DNA of 64,000 nucleotides from Polytrichum commune (Eukaryota; Streptophyta; Polytrichopsida; Polytrichales; Polytrichaceae), in assembly GCA_950295325.1 (NCBI GenBank), contig OX485804.1:70177533-70241532 (forward strand). The letters are read 5' to 3'. The stretch's first letter is position 1; each line of letters begins with the position of its first letter. Below, in pieces: positions 1 to 12,549 of this stretch. The notes beneath the pieces were generated by a model. It had not been told where the DNA came from and made no database searches. It saw only the letters and a list, made by a program, of their open reading frames with translations. The translations under genes were made by a program, and so were the position numbers.

Positions 1-3000
1 GCGATCTCGAGAGTCGCAGCATTACCAGATGAAGGTGTGGAATTTGATAAACTCCCTGACCTACAAAAATCGGAGGCAGAAGAGATCTTTGGGTACAAGT
101 TTAAGTAGGACAAAGAGACCATTTGGGACTATGCAGCAGCTCGTCAGCATTGGAAGGCATGATTCAAATTTGTGAACACCAATCTGTTATTTCGAACCCT
201 GGAACAAAAAATGGAGCATAAATATGTCGTGGTGGCCATTAGAAGCTGGAAAGGCATGGAGGTAAATTGGGCCAAGTTGGTATAACAAAGGATTAATGAA
301 TAAATTCAGGAGATGAAAGTAATTGGATCGCAAGTCATTCACTTATACTCTGCTTTTTATATTTCCTGCCTTTGTGAGAATGTGAGTGTGATGGTCGAGC
401 AGACACCTCCAAGATACGCATTTCCTTCGTCTCCCCCTTCTCCAACAATTGATGAATTAGAGGTGCAAGCAGCCAAGGCAAGGTGCATGATTGTAGAATT
501 GGAGAAGAAAGTGTCGGATCGGAAGGGTAAAATTGAGCAAATCCAAGAGAGAAGCGCTGAGTACGTTCAACATATTAATCAAATATTGCAGGAAAAATTG
601 AGTGATCACCGGAAACGTGAGCAGCTATAAACTATTAATGTTGCTTTGAAGATTCAACTTGAGGATTCTCGTAGGGAGCTCAATCGGCTTCAAGGCGAGG
701 GACCAAGGAAAGATATGACGCGGCCAATCATGGTGGAGAAGTCGGTCAACACCATACCAGTTAAATCGGTGCCCTTAATCCCCTCCATGACGGTGGTTCA
801 ATGCACACCCAACCCGCGGGAGTCCACCTCAACTCCACCCTTGCCTCTCTTGTCTATGGAAACATGTATTAGCCTATGGTTGGCCAAGGGCAAGGTGTTT
901 CCTCAATTTAATTTGTATCATTTGTACGAGTTACAGAGAGATCTATTTTTTATCATGACCGGGAAGAAGATTGAAGAGTTATTCACTCATGAGCAATTTC
1001 AAACTTTGTGGGAATTTAGTGTGAAGCTGAAGGTTGAAAACCTCTTCACCAAGATTTTGGCTCGTAAACATTTGAGGTTATCAGACCCTTTTGCTGTTTT
1101 TGTGAAATTGGAGACGTGAGCGCTCGAATTTATCTGTACTATTCCGGGTGTGAAAAACAATGTCAAATTAAGAGGAGCATCGGAAGGCAGGTACATGAGC
1201 GTGTGGTTGACTGGGCGGATTATGGCTCTCAGATGTCACAACAATTTTATGGACATGATAGTAATACCAGGGCCGAATGGCAAAATACTTTGGAGTCATT
1301 GTTGCTCTGGGTGAAGGATGAAGACTATTTGGTTCGAATTTTGGATAGCAATTTGAAACGAACCTATCAATTTACAGAGGTATTGGATTTTATCAATTCC
1401 TACTATATTTACAATCGGGAACGGGCCGAGGATTGAATGAAGAGGTATTTGCAAGCAATTGAGGCAAAGAAAACACCCATGCTTTCAATGCAAGGGCAAG
1501 TACAATTTCTGAACCCTGCACTAGGTTACCGTCCTAGATAGATGATGCGGGTGACTATGACTTTAGAAGGAAGTAGGGCCAATCAAAGGTACTTAGGTAA
1601 GTACTTGGAATTTTTTGACGATGACATCGAGCAACATGTTCCTACCTGGCCCGCGTTGGCCTGGAAACTTGAAGACTATGGCCTTTCAAGATTTGAACTG
1701 GTGGCTGTCGATATCATTTACAAGCAAATTAGTGAGCCATGGTCGTTTGAACCACCCCTAGTTGTTCATAGTCATCCTCAATTTTGTCCTTGTGATCGTC
1801 GACACAAATGGGCACCTGATGCTACAATCAACTCCATTGAGTATAATTGTCGCAACCCTTGCTAGCCCCCGTTGACAATCTTGCCAATTTTCAATTCTAG
1901 CAAAGGTTACGAGCGCTAACCATTCGCATTCCGCCATGCCAATGGTTAGCTCCTCCTACCCCGGACCATATAGTTCATAAGAGGGGAACCAACCCTCCTA
2001 CTTTACTTTTGGGACTCACCCCTTAATCCGTAACCAATTCCCAAATGTGGACTTCCATCCATGGAAGTCCAATCCTATGTTGATCATCGCATTGCCGGAG
2101 CAACACTACAACAACCCGAACCATACTAGGCAACTATGGCCTCACAATGGGCCAAAGCCCATGGAGGCCGTGCCGTTTGGCCTCGGGTGGGTGAGGCCAC
2201 ACCACCTCACCCATATAAGCCTCTAGGACTCTACGCGGGGCCCCTACCCCACCGTCAACCAACCTCTTGTCTCTCTACCAAGAGTTGGGGCCAAGTGGAC
2301 ATTCTCCTTTAGCTGCTGGGCCTAGAACCCCCCTAGCAGCTTCAGACCATCATAACTTCCTTGTATGATGTCTGATCATAACAACCAACCACTCTATCTT
2401 CATCTACGCTTCACGTAGATGCCGATGGACTCCTCACTTGCCGCATTCGGGCAAGTCTTGAGGAAGTTATGCCTGTTTGAACCTTGGCAGTCCCGGGAAT
2501 CACTCCCAGGCACTGCTGTACCAGGGCGCTGTCCCGGGACAGCGCCCCACTCAAATGGCCATAACTCCTAGCTCCCACCTCCGATTGAGGTGTTCTTGAG
2601 CATTCTAGAATCACCACGCCATGAGCTACGCATAGCTTATAGCCTTACCCTTGTGCCTCCTAGTCTCCGTGGGTGGGAGGCGTTCCCAACGCCCGGGCCC
2701 TCACCCACACTAGGATTACTTGGGCCCTCTCACCAACGGCGCCACAAGTCCCGGGTGTCACTCCGGGGTCCCCCTTGTGCCCATGGTGTTTCGGGCACTC
2801 CTCATGGAGAGGTGCGCGACAATAATTGGCCTCAAATTCAGGGAGCCCCAGGATTTAATACACCGGTGCAATGTCAAGCGGCGTATCAACGATTTTTTGA
2901 AGACCATCAAGACCATCGAGATCCGGTTTTTTTTCGAGTAGCAATTTGTTGTGCAGCCTTGGCGGACTGGTGCGAACGATGGAACTTTGCCATTAACGTG

Positions 3001-3290
3001 AACACTCACTAGGAAGCGAGACAAGAGTTCCTTATGTTGTTGAAACTCCAGTATCGACTTGCTTAGTGGCTGAGATTAGTGGAGGCAATGGCAATTACTC
3101 ATTTCATCGAAGGAGTTCATACTAGTCTCATTAATGAATTTCCTTACACATGAGCTGGTCCCTTTGATAGATTTTTGCGGTGACAATGCCAACATAATCC
3201 TCAGGGAGTTGCACAAGACGAGGATTTACAGAGGGCCATCATACGAATGGAAGGCAAGGACTTAAAGAAGAGAGGGAAGCTGTCAGCTAC
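1..3290 (+). pseudogene. Decayed unrecognised ORF, split by a solo LTR
   Basis: A long protein-like reading frame can be followed through several defects. From 1 to about 1116 it stays in frame 1 with in-frame stops (for example TAG at 106-108 and TAA at 628-630). After a frameshift near 1116-1120 it continues in frame 3 to 1847. The solo LTR at 1848-2821 then interrupts it, and on the far side (from 2822) the same frame resumes and runs with further stops to about 3290. The joined codons read ...SIEYN then WPQIQGAP..., so the LTR landed inside the ORF. Residues encoded at about 450-620 form a charged, coiled-coil-like stretch (DELEVQAAKARCMIVELEKK). I do not recognise the family. A retroelement gag-like protein or a lineage-specific plant protein are both possible. 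Non-functional in this copy. Confidence 0.5.
1848..2821 (+). mobile_element. Solo LTR, copy 1 (974 bp)
   Basis: It starts TGTCGCAACCC and ends GCGCGACA, so it has the TG..CA ends of an LTR and a 6-bp terminal inverted repeat TGTCGC/GCGACA. It is flanked by a perfect 5-bp target duplication, ATAAT (1843-1847 and 2822-2826). Two further copies of nearly the same length lie at 15009-15980 and 18030-19001. No internal retroelement sequence is attached, so this is a solo LTR left by LTR-LTR recombination. It contains a TATA-like CATATAAGCC near 2212 and a perfect 24-bp GC-rich palindrome at 2524-2547. Confidence 0.9.
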
Positions 3291-5379
3291 AAACCCCCAC
3301 CCATTTGCGTCGTAGTCCGGGTGGGAGCCGATGACTCACATACCTTTGATAAACCCCTTTGCTCGTGTGCTTGATGCTCAATACTCAAGATTGGAAATAT
3401 TAACTCACACCTTTTTATTCCAATGCCATGAGGATCCAAGTATTTAAAAATACTATCCTTACTCATGGCCCTCGGTACACAACCACATCCATAATGCCCA
3501 TGAATTGAGTGTCACCCACCTAATTTCCTTAAACCCGACATGACATCGCAAGAGATTGGACATGCCCACATCCTTGTGAGTGGCCTCAAAATAATGTGGT
3601 TGCACGATTCAAACCACTCTCCTAAATGATAACTTCACAACATAACTGCCTCAACTACAACATGAAGCTTCAAGCATCTGGCCATCCCTACCCTTCAAAG
3701 AACTAACACCTACCACACGCTAAAATCCTACTGGACCATCCCAAATTCCCATTACAAATACCGACCAGAAGGATGGGCACTCCAGATTTGCATTCGGAGT
3801 TAAGGCCATTCGGAGGAGGCTGCTGCTAGGCTCTGGCCTTAGAGTTGACTGACACCCTTCCTCAATGGCCTTCAGCGAGGATTCAAGCCCAGCCGCCGAG
3901 CGCACCCTCTCGGCCCTTGCCCCTCCTTCCTGTGAGAACGCTGGGATGTTGCGAAGCAGTACTGCTGCACCCTCTCGTCGTAACATCCACAATGCAATTC
4001 GACAGTCCTTCGAAGAGGACCCCCAGCAAAGTTTGGGCTAGCAACCGCCGCATAACTGCCGCCTCTATCGGACCGAATCCCAGTCGACCAGTCTGACACC
4101 TTGCAAATTTTGAGCTCCCAGATCAGTGATCTTACCATAGCAGCAGCGACCGAACTGAAGTGAGAGCACTCTCGCTTCACAACACCCGAGAGAGGCGGGC
4201 AACTCTGGAGCAAGACCCCGAGGCAGATTGATGAATAAGGAGAGAATTTCTCACCCGGGTGTAGAGCAGAATGCTTCGCCTTCTTCTCTTGTGCCCCTGG
4301 ATAGCTGCATTGCTCACATTCGCCCCAATCGTGCACCTGGTTTGTTGTGAGACCCTCTCAGTGCATCCCCGCTCTCGCATTTTGCCAGTCCACTGTACTC
4401 CTCAGTTGACGCTAGCGCCGCTGGTCCTTTGGTCGTCCTCGGGGAATTCCAGCTCTTCCATCCCCCTTTCGCCTCTAGCCCAACACTGGAAGCCGGTCAT
4501 CCAGCCATGCGCCATCCTCTCGCCCAATTAGTTGTTGTTTTCTCCGGCTCACAGATCCATCCAGCATCCGAACTAATGACCTGCAACCTAGGCTCTACAC
4601 ATCCCGTCCCTCCTCGGTGACCTCCTCTTCCTTCCGGACAGAGAGAGAAAGAGAGAGAAAAAAAAAACTGAGAGAGGAAATCCCGATAGTCCCAGGTCCT
4701 TCCCCGAGAGCCCAGAAATCCGGGTCTGATCCACTTCCGGGAGGACCAACCTCCCCTTTACGCACACAACTTCAACCTAAAGCAACCAAGACTCTTACCT
4801 AAAACAAACAATTCTCACTAGCTTGAACCGCTTCCCACGGTGGGTACCAACTAAGTTCTAATCCCACTAACTCTAAACTTTGTCTATTAATTAATTCCCA
4901 AATCACTACTTTGACCTTGAGCCCCAAAATACTCCTACACACATCTTCAACTCAACTCTAATCCAAACACACCAACTTCACTCTGTTTAAACTATTGGGG
5001 CCTCCAATGTAAATTAGAAACCTAAATTTTTAATGGTTTTAGGGTCAGGAACACATGTGAGCATGAAATTGGGCTCACAGAAGTAGAGAAGTCGAGATGA
5101 TCTTGAGGATGACAAATACGATGTTCGTGATAGTTCGGCAAAACGACTCTAGATTGGCGAGGACGCCAAGTGATAGAAGAGGGGGCCATGTAATCCACAT
5201 TTTTGTTTCGGAGATAGCATTTTGTGATTTTAGCTGTTAAGAGTGGAACAATATTGCTCTATAGTTCTCACTTAGTGACAAAATGATCAATTTATTACTT
5301 AGAGACTGAAATGGTAGAAAGTTAGTAACAATTACCAAGATGCAGATTGGTTGGCCATATACTGTAGTGTAAATAGTGA
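3291..5379. other. Spacer without recognisable gene
   Basis: Several short overlapping ORFs exist on both strands but none shows a known domain or splice structure. A purine run (GAGAGAGAAAGAGAG followed by a poly-A tract) lies near 4640-4672. I see no tRNA, rRNA or clear transposon end. Confidence 0.4.
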
Positions 5380-5660
5380 CATTTTGTGAAAGGGCCATAG
5401 TATGGTATGGTGGTTACTAGCCGAACCTCTCTTCTTCGGGGTTATAGGCAAGAGGATCGACCATAGTCATTTAGTCATCCTTTGGGACTCAAGAGAGCAG
5501 AGCTAGTTGAACATACACCCTCTCGGGAAGAGAGTGGTATTTTTTTGTGGTCAATCTTCTTTTCCTAAGCAATTGCAAGTTTCTAAGAGGATTAGAGCCT
5601 CACCATTTTCTGAAGTAATTCTTGTGTGAATTAGCTTGAGTGAGAGTGTGTGTTTCTATT
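5380..5660 (+). repeat. LTR-like dispersed repeat, copy A
   Basis: This stretch resembles 54690-54990. Both hold a block of the form CCTCT-GAGAAGAGAGTGGT, then a T-run, a GATCTTCTTTT-like stretch, TTCTAAGAGGATTA and TTTCTGAAGTAAT or close variants. By eye the similarity is roughly three quarters. The Copia pol relic at 6630-7668 lies downstream, so this may be a decayed LTR of the same element, but no clean TG..CA ends or target duplication were found. Confidence 0.4.
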
Positions 5661-5854
5661 CTGTCTTCCCCAAGGAAATAAAATCAATAATTTGTAAGAA
5701 GCTTTGCAGGTTACGCATAAGGTCTATATATTGAAATCTGCCTAGTGTGTCGTATGTGTGTGTGTCTACTTCGGGTGAGTATGTGTGTGCTTGTATTCTC
5801 AATTCTGTCTATGTGGGAGGATAATGAGTTTTTCTTCACGGTTGTGAAGTCCTC

Positions 5855-6013
5855 CGTTTCTCTAGTGTAAGGCGTGTTTGTGCTTTTTACAAGACCTGGC
5901 AAATTCAAAAACAAACTTTGTAAGGATAGAGACAGCCTGAACTCAATGATAAGAAAATAATGCAAGAGCTTGTAGCATACGTTGATAATTTTTTCGTTTC
6001 TCTAGTGTAAGGC
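5855..6013 (+). repeat. 19-bp direct repeat 140 bp apart
   Basis: CGTTTCTCTAGTGTAAGGC occurs at 5855-5873 and again at 5995-6013. It is too long for an ordinary target-site duplication and may be the trace of a local duplication. Confidence 0.6.
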
Positions 6014-6256
6014 AATTCATATTTGGCTGTGAGTCGCTTTTGTGACAATGCATGTGGATTTCGCCAGTTTCTCAGGTGGCTTCACAAAGGAATTCAATTG
6101 TCACAGCCACAAAACTTTTCCATCGTGCCCATGGAATAGTCAGGCTTCAAATCTGAAGGTAACTTTCACATGTTTAATTGACTACCTGTGCACATCTGTG
6201 TATCTGGATAATCTACGTCGTGTCTTTTTGAGCTGCTTTTCCTGCACATTTGGTAG

Positions 6257-6414
6257 TGCAGGAAATCCTTGACTCCAGAATGAGTGTATTTCTGTTGAAA
6301 ATATATCCTGTAAATGTCAAATTGGGTGTTGGAATGGTGTCAGATGGCACCCTGGTTTTCGCATCTTTTGGCACAACGGCTTTGAGTAAAGGAGATACCA
6401 TTCTAGAGCTGCAG
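6257..6414 (+). CDS. Possible isolated exon, family not recognised
   Basis: An open stretch sits between an acceptor-like TTTGGTAG and a donor-like CTGCAG/GTTTGT. It reads VQEILDSRMSVFLLKIYPVN and continues with a Gly/Ser-rich, beta-like segment ending GDTILELQ. Codon content looks coding and both borders look like splice sites. No neighbouring exon was found within a few hundred bases; a Copia relic begins about 200 bp downstream. It could be a leftover host-gene exon. I do not recognise the family and assign no function. Confidence 0.3.
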
Positions 6415-6629
6415 GTTTGTTGCACAGTTCCTTGATGAGTTCCTTGTAACATATAATGATTCTGCCTTCCTTGCATGACGGCGGTGAGTGAGTCCTAAAT
6501 TTTGTAATTCAACCAGCTTCTACATGTTTTATACTCAAGTGGAAAAGAGTCGAGGTGTCAAGGAACAAGAATGAAGAATATGGCTAAAGAAGATTAAAAA
6601 ATCTCTACGGCTTAAAGCATACTGGCCAG

Positions 6630-7668
6630 TTGTGGAATCACACTTTTGATGCCTTTCTCAAACTCTACAACCTCATTACTACTATTGCACACACTTGTCT
6701 CCACTATAGACCTCCTCAATTTCTGTTGACCTCATTGTCGGCATTTTTGTCAATGTTAGTTGGCATCGTGTGTGTCTCTAACGAACATGAACTAGATGAT
6801 GTCATTCAACATCTTGCTTGTATGTTCAGAGACATGCCTATGGATTATTACACTGGATTTCAAGTTCATCACGATCCCCACACTCACACTATTCTTATCA
6901 ATCAAGCTCACTATGTTTCCGACATTATTAAGCAGTTCCAATTGGATACTGCTAACTTTGTCTCAACCCCCACAGATACACATCTTCCTCTTCAAGCAAC
7001 TCAAGGGCCCTCATGATCTTGCCCTCCCACCCTCGGCTCCTTATCGCGAGGCAGTCGGTTGTCTCATGTATGCGATGGTCTTCACTCGACCCAATATCGC
7101 ATTCGACATTAGTTGAGTTGCGAAATTTACGAGTCAACGCTGCCATTCTCATTGGACTATTGTGAAGCGCATCTTTCATTAGCTATCTGGTACGATTGAC
7201 ATGGGCATTTCTTATTATGGTTCCCCTGAAGTCTCTGCATTATGCGGGTATTGTGATGTAGATTACGCCGGTGACCACGACGACAATAAATCTTGCACAT
7301 GTTATTTGTTCATTCTTGCAAATGGCATTGTAGTATGGTGCAGTAAACAATAAGGGTGCATTTCTGATTTGACCACTGAGGTTGAATTTGTCGCCATGGC
7401 AAAGTCAATTAAAGAAATAATTTGGCTTCGTCGCCTTCTCCACAACCTAGGGTTACCTCAACGGGCTCCTACGATTATCTATTCTAATAAGCAAGGTGCT
7501 ATCCAATTAGTCAAAAACCTCAAGTATCACAAGCAGACCAAGCACATCAAGACTAAATACTATCTGATTCGAGAGAAGTACAGCCGGAAACAAATTGATG
7601 TTCACCGCATCCATACTAATCAACAACTTGTAGATCTTCTTTCCAAGGCTCTATTTCTCTTAAAGAGT
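6630..7668 (+). pseudogene. Ty1/Copia pol relic (reverse transcriptase end and RNase H)
   Basis: The translated pieces follow the Copia polyprotein order with frameshifts and stops. Reverse-transcriptase C-terminal motifs come first: CVSNEHELDDVIQHL, MDYYTGFQVHHDP, YVSDIIKQF and VSTPTDTHL. Then PYREAVGCLMYAMVFTRPNI, the RNase H region with CDVDYAGDHDDNKSC, TTEVEFVAMAKSIKEIIWLR, and a 3' segment KQTKHIKTKYYLIREK and QQLVDLLSKAL. The FVDDG-type catalytic segment expected before CVSNEHE is missing or scrambled, and stops occur near 7014, 7116 and 7350. It is therefore a dead fragment of an LTR retrotransposon. No gag, protease or integrase was recognised nearby. Confidence 0.9.
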
Positions 7669-7892
7669 ATCTTGTGTGCATGTAGTGTATCAAGCGTAAG
7701 GACAAGTTGTAGGTACAACATCCTGTTAGATACGGCAATGCATAGCATAGTGATCAAGTAGTGTATCACGTGTAGGAGTAATGATAGGAACTATTTTATA
7801 AGGTACTCAGTAAGTGTAATAGCTTAGCATAGTAATAAAATTTCGTTCAAAAGCAAAGTTGTTTCCTCACAGTTACTTGTGACATTTACTCC

Positions 7893-8165
7893 AATTTGCA
7901 TCAGGGGAGAACCAACAGCTACATGTAGTTACAGATGAACCAGTTGAGCTTGAGAAATAATTGGTTCAGATTCAAGACTTCAGGAAAATTACCAATCGAT
8001 TCAGAGGAATTTCCAAAATATTCCTCATCTTAATAAAGAAAACCCGAAAGATGTCAACATGTAACCAGTTTATATTGGAAACACCAGGATCTTGACTGGC
8101 TATGCCCAAAAATATCCATGGATACTGTTTCTCTGTAATCCGACCCAGAAATGACCATTGTAGAT
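7893..8165 (-). mobile_element. hAT-type MITE fragment (226-bp family), minus orientation
   Basis: The reverse complement matches the intact 226-bp elements at 12550-12775 and 58418-58643, including the GGGGAGAACC end, the CCGGTT-like repeats and the TGTTGACATC block. It is diverged and longer than the intact copies, with no clear target duplication. Confidence 0.6.
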
Positions 8166-8218
8166 CAATTTCCAAATTTTAAGTATTCCCAAGAGAGAGC
8201 GAGAGAGATGATGCCAAC

Positions 8219-8400
8219 CAGTGCCCAGGAAGTTTTTGGGCATAGTTGGTCAAGATCCTAGTGATTCTAATTCCAACCAGTTACATGTTGACATCGTCCG
8301 GTTTTGTTTTATTCATGTGAGGTATATTCTATAGATTCCTCTTAAATGATCGGTAAAATTCCTGAAGTCTTGAACTCAACCGGTTTATTTGCAACTAGGG
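8219..8400 (+). mobile_element. hAT-type MITE fragment (226-bp family), plus orientation
   Basis: Begins CAGTGCCCAGGAAGTTTTTGGGC and follows the same family consensus (TTACATGTTGACATC, AGTCTTGAACTCAACCGGTTT). The 3' end is lost. Together with the minus-oriented fragment just upstream it makes a tail-to-tail inverted pair. Confidence 0.6.
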
Positions 8401-8628
8401 TAGATGCACCTATTATTGCGCATTTAAGGACTCGTCCACGTGTATAAACCACAATTTAGGGATATTCTCGGAACTTATTACATGAAAATTGGAAAGATAT
8501 GAATTGATTTTATTAGTGTTTTTCCAAAATATAATTTTGTAAATGTATGACACCTCGATGTAAGAATTCAAAGAGGTAGGTTTTAAGCTACTTTTGAAAG
8601 GTCAAATCACCTATGTTTACGCATGCTG

Positions 8629-8698
8629 TCCCTATGATTGCGCACCATGTGTTCCTATGATTGCGCACCATGTGTCCCTATGATTGCGCACCATGTGC
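8629..8698 (+). repeat. Three-copy 24-bp minisatellite
   Basis: Three consecutive copies of CCTATGATTGCGCACCATGTG (each followed by a few variable bases). Nothing else is recognisable around it. Confidence 0.85.
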
Positions 8699-8699
8699 T

Positions 8700-9827
8700 T
8701 GACACTTAGGATGCTTCTTGACACTCATAATCCGAGCTTGAGTGCAGATTGCGTAATACGCTGCACAATATACAAAGACGCACACACACTATGATCTGAA
8801 TGGCAAATAAATTATTTTAACCAACTCAATAAAAAATGAAAACTTTGCACACTGAAAGTATGTTCACACGTGTTTTTTACATATGCATTGCTCCAAATAT
8901 GGTGAGCTTATGAAAAAACAAAGTAGTGTAATTGCTTCAATACCAACAACCAATCTTTGGGTGACGTGCACCTGCAAGATATCTACTACACGTATCACAT
9001 ATAGATGAGATGTGACGGCCTCTCATATGACAACTCTGGTATTTTGTTTGTAATCGAACTGAATCACTATACCTACACAAAATATGATATTTAGTGTTTG
9101 ATACACTACATACGAACATAATCCTGCTCAAAAAATGGAACATAATCTTGGAACATAACAAGTCACTGCTCAAACTCCAAGTTGGACGGCTCAGGCCTTT
9201 ATAGAAACCGTAAATTCCATTACAGCCAAAATCAAAACGACCATCAGGTCTGTCTGCAGCCGTCCTTCTCCCAGATAGAAAAAACAATCTTACTGCCTTG
9301 CTAAGGTTCCGTTGGTAACAACTTACACCCATGAACCATAAACACAGGTTAATGCACTGCAGTGGATAATCTCACCAATTAAACCAATTTCTCCTTCATA
9401 AGCCTCTCCTGCACAGGTAATTTATGATGATTGCCATAGAATGTGCCACATGGCAATCTTGCATTGCCTGTAACCACTTAAATCCTACGTGTTGAATAAA
9501 TGATGAGGTATTCAGAAACTGTGAACTTATAAGCACCGAGGGGTTTCACAACAAAGGATCGGAGTTTTCGTGTTTTTGACACTGAAGTATACTTACAGTT
9601 CATAGAAGAGATTCAACAATCCATTATGAGGGCATTTCAACATTGAGATAAGAGGTGATAAGATTGCCTCCTGCTGTGAACCTACATGTCTGACTCTAGG
9701 GTTTGGAATTGCAATATCGGCCTCCACTATGTCATTAAACATCTTCGGTTTGAATACTCTGCATCTTTCAGAATATGATACTTAGTATCGAGCAAGAAAT
9801 GCATTTGATCTGGGCTAGGGTGTTTAC
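8700..9827. other. Spacer downstream of the kinase relic
   Basis: No domain-bearing ORF. The C-lobe exons expected for the kinase relic (minus strand) were looked for here and not found. Confidence 0.4.
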
Positions 9828-12063
9828 CAGCTCGGAGCGCTTCTGAGGGAAGGGGCTCCTGATGGTAGGAGGCCGCCCGAGTACCATCTCCAAGAGCGCG
9901 GCGCCATACTCGTATACCTCTTGTTTATCGCGTTGTTCCCGCTGCAGACATTACGGCATGTCTTACTCCGCATCATGTTCAAACAACTGCTTGAATCGGC
10001 ATCTCATTCTTTAATGATTTAATTAACAATGAGATTCACCTATCCAATTCCTCTCCAATATGTGTCCTCATTTCGGGGTAAGCAAAGACATGATAGTACT
10101 TTGACATGTACTTCCAACTCTGAGATTGCAGCAAAAGAGAGGATAAGCTTTTAGCAAGTTGAGCGCACGCTCTACAGGATTGGTGTAGGGATGGTTGTGA
10201 CAGGGGGACAGTGAGATTTCATATGTTACCTTCGCAGAGACGCATTGTGAACAAGTCGAGCAGCTCCAAATTTTCCACTTCCAGATTTTGATTCTGATGC
10301 AACAACCTGCACCACTCCAAAGAAAATATGAAATCTGGAAGATTTGAATTTAGTACTGCACTTCATGTCTAAAAACCCCCGGATATGGTTCAAGATATTT
10401 CGAAGGGAAAGAGACCGGTTGCTTACATCCATGGAAAAGGAAACCCTCCGCACCAGCAAACCGAAGTCGCTGACTTGTGCTACCATATTTGAATCGAGCA
10501 GAATGTTAGTGATCTTCAAGTTGTTGTAGAATATAGGGGGCGACACTCCGGTGTGTAGATAATGGATCCCACGGCCAGCGCCGATTACAGCGGCAAGCCT
10601 CTGTGACCAGTTTAAAGCGTCCCTACCCTTGTGTCCTGCGCACATTCGTTCAAAACTTCAAACAAGTGCCTCCATATTCTTCCATCATTGATGCATTCAC
10701 ACGCCGAGAGATAAGATCATCCTCTCCACCACTATTACCTCTCTCGATAAATCAATCTTGCATTGACATGATACCTCCGGCATCGACTGTGCATTCTACA
10801 AATTCTTCAGAGCAGCTTTACTGGAGCATTGACCGACATTAATGAGATTGTGAGGTGTGCTTGGAGAATTAAACTTACTTCTCAAGTGGCTTCGGAGGTC
10901 ACCCTGCTCCACGAAGTCAGACACAATGAATAAGCAATATGATTTAAGCTCTTCGTCGCCAACTTTCGTTGACATCTCTTCTGTGCAGTAGCCAAGAACA
11001 CTAACAAGGTGATGGTGCCTCAGCTTGCTGAGCACCTCTGCCTGTGTTTTGTATTCGTTCATGTCCTCCTTCGACTTGAAAGCCAACCACTTGACCGCCA
11101 CATATGTCTTGTCTTCCAGCTGCCCTTTGAACACCTGTATTTTAGTGCAGAGAATTTCAGCCGCCAGATCCCATTCTTTGCAGAAAATCACACAAGAATC
11201 GGAGTCACAGGGGATAAATAGCTCCGAATCTTGAAAAAATTACTGCAAGGAGGTTGCTCTGCATTGGCAGCACAATTATACGTACCTTTCCATGCCTGCC
11301 TTCACCTACAAATGAAGATGGGCTGAAGTTATTCGTAGCCGTCTTGAGATCTTCGATAGTGAAGGTTCTGTTCACAGATTGAGGGAGCACTCCTAGTCGC
11401 ATGGACTGCGAGATGTATCCTGGTAAAATAGATTCAAACTGTTATGAGAATGAAAATGATCACCACCGGCTGTTAAAAGAGGTAATCGGTACTCATTTCT
11501 GTATGTTGTTTGACCTGATTGCAAAGTCTTCGGCTCACATCCGATTACTAAACTTGTATTTCGATTGATGCAGGGGAGATGATAACAGGTTAACCATTGC
11601 GAAATTGTGGTTGAATGTGGTGATGAGATTGAAAAAGAATTTAAGAACTCATACTTGCATTGAAGAGCAGTTCCGAAGGGATGCCAAGGCTGTTTGCGAA
11701 AGAGTGATCCTCCCGTCCGTCGATACTATCTTTGTCACTTCCACATGATTTTTTGATCAACACAAACACGAATGCACACAATGCCACTGTCACCCCTACC
11801 CCTCCTCCCACCGCAGCGGCGATGATCGCCAACAGATGGTTATGGTGGAGGCTAATAATCCCAAGCTTGGCAGCAGATACAGTAATCCGACGGTGGGGAA
11901 TACAAGAATGCGCGGACATAGGTGTATGCTGCGCAACCATGGGGTTTTTCGCAGTGATAGGCACACATACCATAACCACCAGTTCTTCCTGGACATAGAC
12001 GCCAACCGACCGAAGGCTGGCACCGTTGAGAGGCCGTTTCACCCTTGGGCAAGGTGGGCTCAA
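9828..12063 (-). pseudogene. LRR receptor-like inactive kinase relic (At3g03770-like family)
   Basis: Minus-strand exons join cleanly for most of the domain. 11655-12063 carries a membrane segment (about 11755-11835) followed by Lys-Lys. 11286-11419 reads ARYISQSMRLG and RTFTIEDLKTATNNF with the Gly-rich loop GEGRHGK. 10879-11134 reads VFKGQLEDKTYVAVKW and KLRHHHLVSVLGYC. 10427-10635 reads ALNWSQRLAAVIGAG, GIHYLHTG, NNLKITNILLD and VSDFG. Then follow 10230-10306 and 9828-9941 (EVYEYGAALLEMVLGRPP). Family members are plasma-membrane pseudokinases; here too the HRD motif is absent (NNLKI replaces the catalytic loop), though the VAVK lysine and DFG are present. The last two exons do not join in phase, the end of the C-lobe is missing and no LRR ectodomain is recognisable upstream. 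I read it as a truncated gene or pseudogene. Confidence 0.75.
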
Positions 12064-12549
12064 ATGGTCCTTCAGGGACCGTTAAGCTCTACTGGGGGAT
12101 TTTCAATGGTTGGAAGGAAAGGAGGGGTGTCCAGGACAAACACTTTGACATTGCATATTCAGAATGTTCAGTCCGGTACACTTCGAGTACTTAAGTTTCT
12201 CAAATTCTGATGGATTCATACTACACAGCATTGACCACCCATCAGCTGTAATGCATGTAGGTAGAATCAAATTTAGGATTTGTGGGACCATTGCCAGTTT
12301 GCAAATTGCTGAAGTGATTCACATCCTTACCAATTCTTCGTTGAATTTAATTGCAAAGCCCAAGATCTATGGGGATGTTTTCCACTTCTGCCCCTTTGGA
12401 GCCTCAAGAAAAACTTAGACCGTTACAGGAGGGGTAAAGTGCAACCATGGACCATCCAAGAGGACCAGAAGAAAGAAGAGGACCTGCAATAACCACACCA
12501 GAGCAACCCGAGTCCCAAGTGATGCAGAGAATTTGACAGACATCCCGGC

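Noticed and set aside
2411..3012. ORFs within the solo LTRs (2411-2617 minus, 2590-3012 plus and equivalents in the other copies)
   Set aside because: They lie in the LTR and read non-coding sequence; only the part after 2821 belongs to the interrupted ORF.
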